9,311 nt of DNA from JBDTCS01 sp039923455 (GTDB lineage Bacteria; Bacteroidota; Ignavibacteria; Palsa-1295), in NCBI GenBank assembly GCA_039923455.1, contig JBDTCS010000341.1, positions 1-9,311 on the forward strand, read 5' to 3'. The stretch's first letter is position 1, and every line of letters starts with the position of its first letter. The notes beneath the pieces are model-generated. The model saw only the letters and a program-made list of their open reading frames with translations. It was not told the origin of the DNA and searched no databases. Of the stretch, positions 1-7,486 are shown in pieces. Position numbers and translations under genes: made by a program.

Positions 1-11
1 ATAGGTCACAT

Positions 12-27
12 CGAACATAGCTGTTCG
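12..27. repeat. Short perfect inverted repeat upstream of the PD40-OmpA gene
   Basis: CGAACA (12-17) and TGTTCG (22-27) are exact reverse complements around the 4-base spacer TAGC. It lies 41 bases before the ATG of the next gene and is followed by an AT-rich stretch. It could be a regulator-binding site, the end of a terminator of an upstream gene outside the window, or chance. No recognisable Bacteroidota -7/-33 promoter pair stands out in the 68 bases available. Confidence 0.35.
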
Positions 28-68
28 CATGTTGTAAAATTTAACTGATTGCAGGTTAATTCTAGACT

Positions 69-2672
69 ATGAAACTTCTTCAGATGATTCGTGTGCTTTC
101 GCTGGGCGCTCTGCTCATGATCGTAGGTTCAAGCGTTCCAAACTTAGTGGAAGCCCGAGCAAACGCTGTTCGCATTAAGCACACTCCGGCCAAGCACGCA
201 GGTGTGCACGCTTCCGGTGTTCGCTCGCATACGCTCAAGGCGTTCAAAACGCCAACCCCCGACACCACAAAAAATATTTATCAGAAACTCGTCGTCAAAA
301 ACCTCGGCCCTGTCATCAACTCCAGCGAGCATGACTACAGTCCTACGGTTACTGCTGACGGACGTACGATGTTCTTTGTTTCGCGCAGACCCGGTGGTCT
401 CGGAAATGATGATTTTTACATGAGCAAAAGTCCGGAGGGTGATGACACCACTTGGGGTAAGCCGGTCAACGTGACAGAGATCAACACGAAGGTGGAGGAT
501 GGCGCTGCGTCAATCGCTGCTGATGGACAGACGATCTACTTCGCAACAGCTCGTAACACAACCGTGAAGGCCGACGTGAATCTTTGGGTTGCAACACTCG
601 AAGGTACGACCTGGAAAAATTTGCATGAGGTCGGAGCGCCCGTGAATACCACCTCGTGGGAGTCGCAGCCTTCGATCGCGCCGGATGGCAAACGTTTGTT
701 CTTTGCCTCGAACCGTGCCGGAAAGGTCGGCAACGAGAAAAATGAGAACGTAGATATTTTCGTATCGCACATGCTTGCCGATGGTCGTTGGTCTGATCCG
801 GTTAACCTCGGTTCGAAGATCAATACAGGCAAGTATGATGCTTCGCCGTTCATCGCGACCGACGGAACAACGCTTTATTTCTGCTCCGATGGTCACGGAG
901 GTCTTGGTGGCAAGGATATTTTCCGAAGCGAATGGAAAGGCCCGTCGGATACCGATTGGACTGATCCGGAGCCACTTCCGGCACCGATCAATTCCTCCGC
1001 AGATGATATGTTCCTCACCGTACCGGCTTCGGGCAATGTACTCTTTTTTGCCTCCAATCGTGCCGGTGGTTCCGGACAGCTCGATCTCTACGTAGCAACC
1101 AACCCACCACCGCCAAAGGCAACACTCGTGCTTCGCGGAGTTGCGTATGATGTAAATACAAAAGAAAAATTGGGTGCGCACGTTGTCGTGACTGATCAAC
1201 AGACCGGTGACACTGTGTATAATAAATTGGCCAATAGCGCGACCGGCGAATATCTCGCTGTGCTTTCGAGCAATGCACGTGGTGAGCTGGGCGGATCGTA
1301 TCTCATCAGTGCCACTGAGCCGAATCACTTTCCGTATCCTCCGACGATCATCCGAATTCCATTGCGTACCGATACCTCGCGTATCATCACGCATGATATT
1401 CCGATGAATAACGAAGAACCACCACTCGTGCGATGGGTGACAACAACGCCGGAGTTTATGAAAGAGCATCCGGATAAATACCCGGGCTTTAAGGGCGTGA
1501 TCATCAAGGAGCAGCTTACTATCGAACTCTTCGCATTGCTTCCGATGGTCTTCTTTGATCAGGGTGTAGGTACGATCCCTTCACGCTACGTACTTTATGC
1601 AAGCCCTGCTGAGACGCAAGGCTTCAGTGAAGACACGCTCAGCTCAACGATGAATAGTTATTACAACTATCTCAATATCCTTGGCCTTCGCTTGCGTCAG
1701 ACTGCCGATAAGAACACAACGCTGAAACTCACAGGCTGTAATTCGATGGACGCTGCGAACGAGAAATCGGTTGAGCTTTCCAGACAGCGTGCTGAGTCAG
1801 TCAAAAAGTATATCGTAGAAATCTGGGGTATTGCGCCGAATCGTATTTCGATCGAAGCTCGCAACTTGCCAGAGAATCCTACCCTCCCAACTTCACCCGA
1901 AGGAATTGCTGAGAATCGCCGCGTGGAAGTCGTATCGGATTCGTGGGAGATTATACATCCAGTGCTCTTCAAGCGTAATCGCAAAGTTCCGGATTATAGA
2001 AATGTCCACTTCACCATGGTCAATGGCCTACGCGAAGAAGTGATCAAGAAGCGTGAACTGCTGATCTCCTATAAAGGCAAGCCTTGGGCGATCCGCACAG
2101 ACCTTGGTCCGATCTCTGCTAAAGAGTCACCGGATTGGAATTGGTTCTCGGATGGAGGTCTCGGGATTCCAGCCGGACAGCTTCCGGATGATGAGACGAA
2201 CATGACAGTTCAGCTCAAGATCACAGACAAGAGTGGTCGCGAGATTCTTTCAAACGTCGATGAAACTGGCGTTCGTCAATACTCCGAAAGTCAGAGAGTT
2301 GCACAGCATGATTCTGCTAAGACGAAAGAGATTTACAATCTGATTCTCTTCAAGTATAACAGCTCCGACATGGGTAAGTGGAATCACAAGATTCTCGACA
2401 CGTATGTCTATGAGCGCATTCAGCCAAATTCGGATGTTGCCGTCAATGGATACACAGATATCCTTGGAACACCGGATTACAATGAGCGTCTATCGAACAA
2501 TCGTGCGAATGCGGTGAAAAGCGATATCTCGGGACACAAATCGAATTCTCGTAGCTTGATCGCACACGGCTACGGAAAGACAGCTCCGCTCTACACGAAC
2601 GAGTTGCCCGAAGGTCGTTATTACAATCGTACTGTTCAGGTGCTCGTCGAGACACCGATTGGCAATCCGTAA
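69..2672 (+). CDS. Secreted PD40 beta-propeller / OmpA-family protein (PorE-like layout)
   Basis: 867 residues, probably a periplasmic or outer-membrane-associated protein that grips peptidoglycan. A hydrophobic signal sequence occupies residues 1-30, with no lipobox cysteine, and is followed by a basic, His/Lys-rich linker to about 66. Five PD40 (WD40-like) blades follow at about 88-119, 143-176, 197-234, 256-288 and 311-343, each with a core like APDGKRLFFASNRAG. Residues 351-445 look like a carboxypeptidase-regulatory-like beta-sandwich. Two OmpA-C-like domains follow: about 485-625 (SRQRAESV, ENRRVEVV) and about 745-862 (GYTDILG, RLSNNRANAV). A beta-rich segment of unknown type separates them. 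The second keeps Asp797 and Arg812, 15 residues apart as in peptidoglycan-binding OmpA; the first has Ser559 where Asp is expected. PorE of T9SS combines PD40, regulatory-like and OmpA domains but also has TPRs and is a lipoprotein, so identity as PorE is inference. The start is the first ATG before the signal peptide; the RBS is weak. A hairpin follows the stop. Confidence 0.9.
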   Translation: MKLLQMIRVLSLGALLMIVGSSVPNLVEARANAVRIKHTPAKHAGVHASGVRSHTLKAFKTPTPDTTKNIYQKLVVKNLGPVINSSEHDYSPTVTADGRTMFFVSRRPGGLGNDDFYMSKSPEGDDTTWGKPVNVTEINTKVEDGAASIAADGQTIYFATARNTTVKADVNLWVATLEGTTWKNLHEVGAPVNTTSWESQPSIAPDGKRLFFASNRAGKVGNEKNENVDIFVSHMLADGRWSDPVNLGSKINTGKYDASPFIATDGTTLYFCSDGHGGLGGKDIFRSEWKGPSDTDWTDPEPLPAPINSSADDMFLTVPASGNVLFFASNRAGGSGQLDLYVATNPPPPKATLVLRGVAYDVNTKEKLGAHVVVTDQQTGDTVYNKLANSATGEYLAVLSSNARGELGGSYLISATEPNHFPYPPTIIRIPLRTDTSRIITHDIPMNNEEPPLVRWVTTTPEFMKEHPDKYPGFKGVIIKEQLTIELFALLPMVFFDQGVGTIPSRYVLYASPAETQGFSEDTLSSTMNSYYNYLNILGLRLRQTADKNTTLKLTGCNSMDAANEKSVELSRQRAESVKKYIVEIWGIAPNRISIEARNLPENPTLPTSPEGIAENRRVEVVSDSWEIIHPVLFKRNRKVPDYRNVHFTMVNGLREEVIKKRELLISYKGKPWAIRTDLGPISAKESPDWNWFSDGGLGIPAGQLPDDETNMTVQLKITDKSGREILSNVDETGVRQYSESQRVAQHDSAKTKEIYNLILFKYNSSDMGKWNHKILDTYVYERIQPNSDVAVNGYTDILGTPDYNERLSNNRANAVKSDISGHKSNSRSLIAHGYGKTAPLYTNELPEGRYYNRTVQVLVETPIGNP

Positions 2673-2692
2673 GCAGACTCAAAATTCAAATT

Positions 2693-2722
2693 CAACCCAC
2701 CCAATACTATTTGGGTGGGTTG
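2693..2722 (+). terminator. Terminator-like hairpin after the PD40-OmpA gene
   Basis: Perfect 12-bp arms CAACCCACCCAA (2693-2704) and TTGGGTGGGTTG (2711-2722) enclose the 6-base loop TACTAT, starting 20 bases after the stop codon. On the + strand it is not followed by a T-run (CTGTAAG). On the opposite strand it would be followed by T-rich sequence (AATTTGAATTTTG). It probably ends or stabilises the gene 1 transcript, but it lacks the classic U-tail in that direction. Confidence 0.65.
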
Positions 2723-2738
2723 CTGTAAGAAGCGATGA

Positions 2739-2760
2739 ATTTAATTGCTTCCAATTAAAT
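2739..2760. repeat. AT-rich perfect inverted repeat
   Basis: ATTTAATTG and CAATTAAAT are exact reverse complements around the loop CTTC, 17 bases after the hairpin that follows gene 1. The next bases, AAAGTTTTATTCTT, are T-rich, so the element could assist termination on the + strand or serve as an operator. The pairing is seen directly; the function is unknown. Confidence 0.5.
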
Positions 2761-2911
2761 AAAGTTTTATTCTTAGCTGTAACTCTGCAACTTTCAAGGT
2801 GTTGAATAGTGGAGTTTATTGTGACCAGGGGGTTATTATACATCAAACCCAGTGCCACAATCGAATAGTGGGGGTTCAGGTTAGGAACCGAATTCCTCGT
2901 GCGGGGCTTGT

Positions 2912-2930
2912 TTAACTTGATTCGAGTTAA
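2912..2930. repeat. Inverted repeat TTAACTTG-ATT-CGAGTTAA
   Basis: The 8-base arms pair with one G-U wobble around a 3-base loop. It lies about 200 bases before the start codon of the giant surface-protein gene. It may be a hairpin in a long leader or a dyad operator. There is no known family match that I can name. Confidence 0.4.
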
Positions 2931-3040
2931 TAATTCTCGCCTATTCAGTAGATTTTCTCGCTTTTTTATAGATCTGGCTGTCGCTGCTAATATGTCAGCA
3001 GCCGGCATCCCAATAGGATAGTCCACAAGGATATTCTATA

Positions 3041-3056
3041 ATTGTACAATAGTACA
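3041..3056. promoter_or_regulatory. Palindrome ATTGTACAAT with overlapping TGTAC/GTACA dyad
   Basis: ATTGTACAAT (3041-3050) is a perfect 10-base palindrome. Overlapping it, TGTAC (3043-3047) and GTACA (3052-3056) form a second dyad with the spacer AATA. Three linked half-sites about 80-90 bases upstream of the giant gene's ATG suit a transcription-factor operator. The regulator is unknown and no regulator gene is in the window. Confidence 0.3.
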
Positions 3057-3120
3057 GCTCGGGTTTACATCCGAAAAAGTGTTATCGATTCTTTTAAGCC
3101 GTTCCTAATTTGTTATTGAT

Positions 3121-3125
3121 GGAGG
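3121..3125 (+). promoter_or_regulatory. Shine-Dalgarno sequence GGAGG deciding the start at 3134
   Basis: GGAGG is followed by an 8-base spacer (TTGTATCT) and ATG at 3134, an ideal arrangement. This favours 3134 over the in-frame TTG at 3110 and the ATG at 3119, which overlaps the motif and would place extra residues before the signal peptide. The other genes in the window have no motif this strong. Confidence 0.75.
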
Positions 3126-3133
3126 TTGTATCT

Positions 3134-6100
3134 ATGCTACGTCGTCCCCGTCTCACGCAACGCTTGATAAATATTGCAACGCAATGTTTGGCTGCAGTTG
3201 CTATGCTCGCTCTTATGTTCTCGTTTGGCTCCCAACAGGAAGCTTTTGCGCAGAGTCACCCAAGGATTGTACACCAAATACTTCCGCAGCCGAAAGGTTA
3301 TGCTCCGGGACTTGGTCGTGATCTTTGGTTCAGCATGTGCCAGAACTACGACGCAGGTGGTGGCAATGGTAAATACTACATGCTGTATGTGACTTCCCCA
3401 AATACCACGACGGTCAATATTCAGGTTACAGGGAGTTCGTCGCAAAAATTTCCGATCACGGCGGGTAAGGTAGTCGCTTTCAAAATTCCTCTTGGATGGG
3501 AAGTTACCTCGAGCGGTGTGATCGAGAAAAAGGCAATTCGTGTGTGGTCAGATGATGCCGATCTAACGGCGTATATGCTCTCACGTAACCCAGCGACCTC
3601 CGATGGTATGTTCATTATTCCGAGCATTGGCTGGGGTAAAGAGTATGTCGTAGCAGGTTATGGATCGCTCTTTGAAGGCGGAGGCACATTCGTATATGAT
3701 TATCCTTCGGAGTTCAGCTTAGTCGCGAACCAGGATAACACAACGTGCAATATTATTCCAAGTCAAGACATTCGTAAGTCAGGTCAGCCGAACGTTGTCT
3801 TGCATCAGAAGGGCGTCACGTTTAGCGAGGCAATGATGCGCGGTGATTGCATTCAGTATCAGCTCACACAGGCGCAGAACACGGATGATTATGATGTCAC
3901 CGGTTCTATCGTCACTTCGAATAATCCTGTCGGAGTGATCGGCGCTTCTCAGTGCCCGAACATTCCACCGGATTATCCCTATTGCGATCACATCTGCGAT
4001 ATGATTCCACCTGTTCGTACGTGGGCAAAAACGTATTACTCTGCTCCGTTCGTCAATCGTCATGGTGGAGATTCCTTCCTGACGATCGCAAGTAAGGACG
4101 GTCAGACGATCTGGCGTGACGATCCATCTGCAAAGGGCAGAGTGCATGCGATCCTCACAAAGTATCAACCTTATTTTGTTAATGACATCACACTGCAGAC
4201 GAAATGGTACAGCGATGCACCATTCCTCCTTGTGCAGTATATCAATAGCACAACATTCGGCACAGGTAACGACGGTATCGGCGATCCCGCGATGGTCGTT
4301 GTAAACTCAGTCGAACAGTTCACACCGGATGTCATCTTCCAAACACCCACAATTCTTTCGGGTCAATCGACCTTCCAGAATTTTGTGAACGTTGTTGTCA
4401 ACACACAGCATGTGAATTCGACGACATTTGATGGCATTCGCATACTCGGTGCTCCGGGTAGCAGCAAGATCTCCATCGACGGCATTTATGAGGTCTATCG
4501 TATTAATAACTTGAAAGCGGGCACGCACACGATCCACTCGGATACGGGTATTGGTTGCTATGTCTACGGTTACGGCTCGTATGATTCGTACGCATGGTCG
4601 GGTGCGCTCGGCACTCGTACCTTTAATGATCCGGATACGATTCCGCCAACGATCAAGACGCCTGGTGATTGCTTCTGCGCGCATATCTCCGCAGCAGATG
4701 TGCACCCGCTTGCTTCCAAGCTTTCTTCTTTCGTGCTGGATACGATCGCTAACATGATCTATACGCTCGACCCAACGTTTGTACCGGGTTCGGGACGTGA
4801 TAGCTCCTTTTATGATATTTGCGTTCGTGATAGTTCGCTGCCGGCTTATATCCAGATTACTGTCGTCGATATTGCTGGTAATCGAACGCTCGTTCGTAGT
4901 ACCTACAATCCACAGATCGCCGATATCACGCCACCTGTCACAAACTTTGGTACAGGTACCAACGGTACAAAGAAGTATCAGTATGTGACCCTGACTAATA
5001 CCGGGCTCGCAACTTTTACGATTGACATTTTGAAACTGAAGCATACGCTCGGTTTCATCATCGATAGCGCAAATCAGAGCCCACTCAAACCGGGTGAGAG
5101 CCGTCTGATCAAGATTTCCTTCGAGCCATCACAACCACAAACCGTGCAGGATACGATTGTCTTCGGTGACGCTTGCGTCCAGCGAACTGCGATCGTTGTT
5201 GGCAATGGAGGTGCTCCTGATTTCACCGTAACGGATGATGACTTCGGTTGTATCCTTGCCGGTGATAGCATTCAGAATCTCAAAGTCACCCTGACTAATC
5301 CTTCGCCTGTGCCTGTCACCATCGACAGCGTGTGGACGAACGATCCGGCGCACTTCGTATTCATCGGTACATTGCCGATTGTCCTGAATGTTGGACTTGG
5401 TGTAACGACGGTTCCATTCCGCTTCAAGCCGGATGTGGCAAATCCACGTTACGCAACGATGGGTCACTTCCGTAGCACAGGTGCTGCGGGTACGAAAACA
5501 GATTCGCTGTTCGGTTGCGCATTCACGCCAACTGCAGGGTTCTTTGCTGACAGCACGACAATCATCGATTGCCCGGCAACCGGTGACGTTTCAACGTTCC
5601 GTCACACCATCACGAGCTCCTCAAGCAAAGGTGTAACAACTGTTGCATTGCTGGTGCAAAAGGGTGATCCAAACTTCGGAACGCCTTCGTTGCAAGATGC
5701 TTACGGCAAGGCAGTCGCGATTCCACATGATCTCTCCAGCTCGGACAACACCGTCTATGTAACGGAGGACTTCAATGTGCCGGCCAACAAGTCGGGTACC
5801 TATCGCGATACAATTACGGTATTCGATTCGAAGGGTAACATTATCAAGCAGGGTAATAAAGATTATGTTGTTGTTACGGCGATCGTGCATTACCGCGCGT
5901 TCAATGTGAACAAGGCATCGATCACCTACCCAACAGCTTTGTTCGGCTCCGGACCGGAAGCTGATAACTTCCAGATCTGCAACACAGCCGATGATACACT
6001 GACTGTAAACCAGATCAACCAATTGCCTGGACCGTACAAGGCTGCATTCACAATTACGAGTACTTCCGTCGGTCTTCCTGCAAAGCTTGCAAAGGGTGAG

Positions 6101-7354
6101 TGCATGACAGTCAATGTCAGCTTCGATCCTGCAAAGTTTGCAGTGGACTCTCAGTTCTCTGGATTCGGAATTAGCACCGATGGTTGCATAAGTACAGCAG
6201 CTATGCCGCTCTCCGCAATGATTAGGTTCGGACAGAGCAACGCGAACGGATTCGCGATCGACTCAATCTTTGCATGTAGCAATAAGACCGATCAAGTTTC
6301 CGTCTACAATGGTAATCATCCGGGTGTATTCGATACCATTGTTTCCGTTACGCTGACTTCTGGTGGGGCGAACTTCACCCCTACCGGCAGCCTCCCAATC
6401 TCTTTGGATGGTGGTGAGACCGTGCAGATCCCTGTGCTTTTCACTCCTGATCCTGCCGGTGGTGTAAAGGCCTACTCCGGTGTTGTTGCCATACGCATCC
6501 GTGATTCACAAGGACGTGACACAACGCTATTCGCAAATGTATCTGGTTCGGGTATTGGTATGAATGCAAACGTCAGCTCCGTCTTCGCTGTGAAGTCGGC
6601 TGTCGCTGGAGCTTCGATCCAACTTCCGATCACGATCACTGTGACGAAAAACGGTTTGGTTGCTCCGCTTACAACAGCAGGCATTGTTGGTGTTCGCTTG
6701 AACTACCACTACAATCAAGATCGTCTGGATATCGCAAACGGTGATATCGCGAATGCCGTAACAGGTACATTCGGTGACTGGTCGGTTGACAAAGCTGCTT
6801 CGAGCCTCAACCAAGCCAATCAGACGCTCACGATCGTCATGAAGGGCACTACGCCACTTTCTGATGGTGTGACCTCGCTCGGAAATATTCACTTCAATGT
6901 GAAGTTGACCAAGAACGATTCAGCGCAAACTGTCTCGCTCGATTCCGCGCAGTTCACAACGGCCACCGGGGCAGCATCCAGCTCATGCCTAGGCACCACG
7001 GTAGCGAGCAGCGACTTCGCACTTATCTACCAGTGCGGTGATAGCTCCGTGCAGGCAATGATGAATGGTAAGTTTGGTTTGGGTCAGATCGCTCAGCCGG
7101 TCACTCCGAACCCTGCAACTGCCAGTCAGCATGTTGTGAAGTTCACCTATGCAACTAGGATCAACGCACCAGTCAAGCTTTCGATCTTCGATGTGCTTGG
7201 CAACGAAGTAGCGATCGTCGTGAATAACGTCGTCCACGCTCCGGGTGTCTATGAGGCCTATTATGATACCAGCAAGCTTCCGAGCGGTACTTACACGTAC
7301 CACTTGTCGCTCCCAGGTTGGGCGGGTTCGAAGCAAATGGTGATATCGAAGTAA
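3134..7354 (+). CDS. Giant T9SS-exported surface protein: IgGFc-binding-type domain, ASH-like repeats, cohesin-like domain, sorting domain
   Basis: 1406 residues, probably a secreted or cell-surface adhesin-like protein. A Sec signal peptide covers residues 1-40 with likely cleavage at AFAQ/S. About 57-490 resembles the bacterial IgGFc-binding N-terminal domain: it opens LGRDLWFS and holds the signature VIGASQC...CDHICDMIPP...W (268-297), then DPAMVVVNSVEQF. A short Ig-like unit bounded by PP motifs spans 500-600. ASH-like or choice-of-anchor-D repeats follow at about 597-690, 693-797, 800-918, 921-1031 and 1033-1138, marked by VTLTN and a hydrophobic-F-x-P motif (ISFEP, FRFKP, VLFTP). A cohesin-like sandwich is at 1143-1300 and a type A T9SS domain at about 1322-1406. 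Sixteen or more cysteines suggest disulfides in an oxidising setting. The start is chosen on GGAGG at 3121. A terminator-like hairpin lies 21 bases after the stop. The bacterial ligand is unknown; IgG binding should not be assumed from the family name. Confidence 0.93.
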   Translation: MLRRPRLTQRLINIATQCLAAVAMLALMFSFGSQQEAFAQSHPRIVHQILPQPKGYAPGLGRDLWFSMCQNYDAGGGNGKYYMLYVTSPNTTTVNIQVTGSSSQKFPITAGKVVAFKIPLGWEVTSSGVIEKKAIRVWSDDADLTAYMLSRNPATSDGMFIIPSIGWGKEYVVAGYGSLFEGGGTFVYDYPSEFSLVANQDNTTCNIIPSQDIRKSGQPNVVLHQKGVTFSEAMMRGDCIQYQLTQAQNTDDYDVTGSIVTSNNPVGVIGASQCPNIPPDYPYCDHICDMIPPVRTWAKTYYSAPFVNRHGGDSFLTIASKDGQTIWRDDPSAKGRVHAILTKYQPYFVNDITLQTKWYSDAPFLLVQYINSTTFGTGNDGIGDPAMVVVNSVEQFTPDVIFQTPTILSGQSTFQNFVNVVVNTQHVNSTTFDGIRILGAPGSSKISIDGIYEVYRINNLKAGTHTIHSDTGIGCYVYGYGSYDSYAWSGALGTRTFNDPDTIPPTIKTPGDCFCAHISAADVHPLASKLSSFVLDTIANMIYTLDPTFVPGSGRDSSFYDICVRDSSLPAYIQITVVDIAGNRTLVRSTYNPQIADITPPVTNFGTGTNGTKKYQYVTLTNTGLATFTIDILKLKHTLGFIIDSANQSPLKPGESRLIKISFEPSQPQTVQDTIVFGDACVQRTAIVVGNGGAPDFTVTDDDFGCILAGDSIQNLKVTLTNPSPVPVTIDSVWTNDPAHFVFIGTLPIVLNVGLGVTTVPFRFKPDVANPRYATMGHFRSTGAAGTKTDSLFGCAFTPTAGFFADSTTIIDCPATGDVSTFRHTITSSSSKGVTTVALLVQKGDPNFGTPSLQDAYGKAVAIPHDLSSSDNTVYVTEDFNVPANKSGTYRDTITVFDSKGNIIKQGNKDYVVVTAIVHYRAFNVNKASITYPTALFGSGPEADNFQICNTADDTLTVNQINQLPGPYKAAFTITSTSVGLPAKLAKGECMTVNVSFDPAKFAVDSQFSGFGISTDGCISTAAMPLSAMIRFGQSNANGFAIDSIFACSNKTDQVSVYNGNHPGVFDTIVSVTLTSGGANFTPTGSLPISLDGGETVQIPVLFTPDPAGGVKAYSGVVAIRIRDSQGRDTTLFANVSGSGIGMNANVSSVFAVKSAVAGASIQLPITITVTKNGLVAPLTTAGIVGVRLNYHYNQDRLDIANGDIANAVTGTFGDWSVDKAASSLNQANQTLTIVMKGTTPLSDGVTSLGNIHFNVKLTKNDSAQTVSLDSAQFTTATGAASSSCLGTTVASSDFALIYQCGDSSVQAMMNGKFGLGQIAQPVTPNPATASQHVVKFTYATRINAPVKLSIFDVLGNEVAIVVNNVVHAPGVYEAYYDTSKLPSGTYTYHLSLPGWAGSKQMVISK
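7097..7351 (+). other. T9SS type A C-terminal sorting domain (protein segment)
   Basis: This segment encodes residues 1322-1406 of the giant protein. The hallmarks are in order: TPNPAT at 1324-1329, a strand ending VKLSIFDVLGNEVA (1347-1360), GVYEAYYD, LPSGTYTYHL (1382-1391) and the terminal basic KQMVISK (1400-1406). In this family the domain directs the protein from the periplasm through the T9SS outer-membrane channel and is usually removed on export. Its presence implies that the organism has a T9SS, although no por/spr/gld gene is certain in the window. Confidence 0.92.
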
Positions 7355-7375
7355 GAGATTATTGTACGAATGCTT

Positions 7376-7410
7376 TGCCGCGGGATGCAAAAGATCCCGC
7401 GGCATTGTGT
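7376..7410 (+). terminator. Probable intrinsic terminator after the giant surface-protein gene
   Basis: TGCCGCGGGAT (7376-7386) and ATCCCGCGGCA (7394-7404) form a perfect GC-rich 11-bp stem with the loop GCAAAAG, followed by TTGTGT. It begins 21 bases after the stop. The U-tail is short and interrupted, but position and stem strength fit a rho-independent terminator separating this gene from the barrel gene. Confidence 0.75.
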
Positions 7411-7462
7411 CCGGAATATCTCGATACCAAAAAAAGTTTTCTCCAAAGTGTTGTGAAGAGTC

Positions 7463-7470
7463 TTTATTTG
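7463..7470 (+). promoter_or_regulatory. Possible Bacteroidota-type -7 element
   Basis: TTTATTTG resembles the Bacteroidota -7 consensus TAnnTTTG with one mismatch. It lies 16 bases before the first ATG of the barrel gene and downstream of a terminator-like hairpin. A T-rich stretch (TTTTC at 7437-7441) sits about 21 bases upstream where the -33 element would fall. This is a weak match, judged only by eye. Confidence 0.25.
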
Positions 7471-7486
7471 TATTCAATTTCAGAAG

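Larger units (their letters stand above)
2723..3120. other. Long intergenic region with scattered inverted repeats, no supported gene
   Basis: About 400 bases, more AT-rich than its neighbours, without a convincing coding frame. Inverted repeats seen by eye: ATTTAATTG/CAATTAAAT (2739-2747, 2752-2760, loop CTTC); AGGAA/TTCCT (2883-2897); TTAACTTG/CGAGTTAA (2912-2930, one G-U pair, loop ATT); GCTGCT/AGCAGC (2983-3002); and the palindrome at 3041-3050. A near-repeat GAATAGTGG occurs at 2804 and again at 2863. The region probably holds the promoter and 5' leader of the giant gene downstream, and possibly a small RNA. No known riboswitch or RNA family is recognised. An antisense open frame of 115 codons crosses it but has no recognisable domain. 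Confidence 0.5.

Noticed and set aside
510..1469. Antisense open frame of 319 codons across the PD40 region
   Set aside because: It lies wholly opposite a gene with clear domains. The peptide is Arg/Ile/Cys-rich with no domain, typical of a shadow of biased codon use.
2804..2876. Two GAATAGTGG copies as a possible CRISPR-like or iteron array
   Set aside because: There are only two imperfect copies 59 bases apart, with no further units or regular spacers.
2679..3026. Antisense open frame of 115 codons in the intergenic region
   Set aside because: It begins with GTG, has no recognisable domain or clear ribosome site, and runs through the gene 1 hairpin and several inverted repeats. More likely a chance frame, though a transcript map could overturn this.
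3110..3133. Earlier TTG/ATG starts for the giant protein
   Set aside because: The TTG at 3110 precedes and the ATG at 3119 overlaps the GGAGG motif. ATG 3134 has ideal spacing and gives a standard signal peptide.
4307..5044. Antisense open frame of 245 codons opposite the giant gene
   Set aside because: Same reasoning: Arg/Ile-rich, low plausibility as a protein, and overlapped by a strongly supported coding frame.
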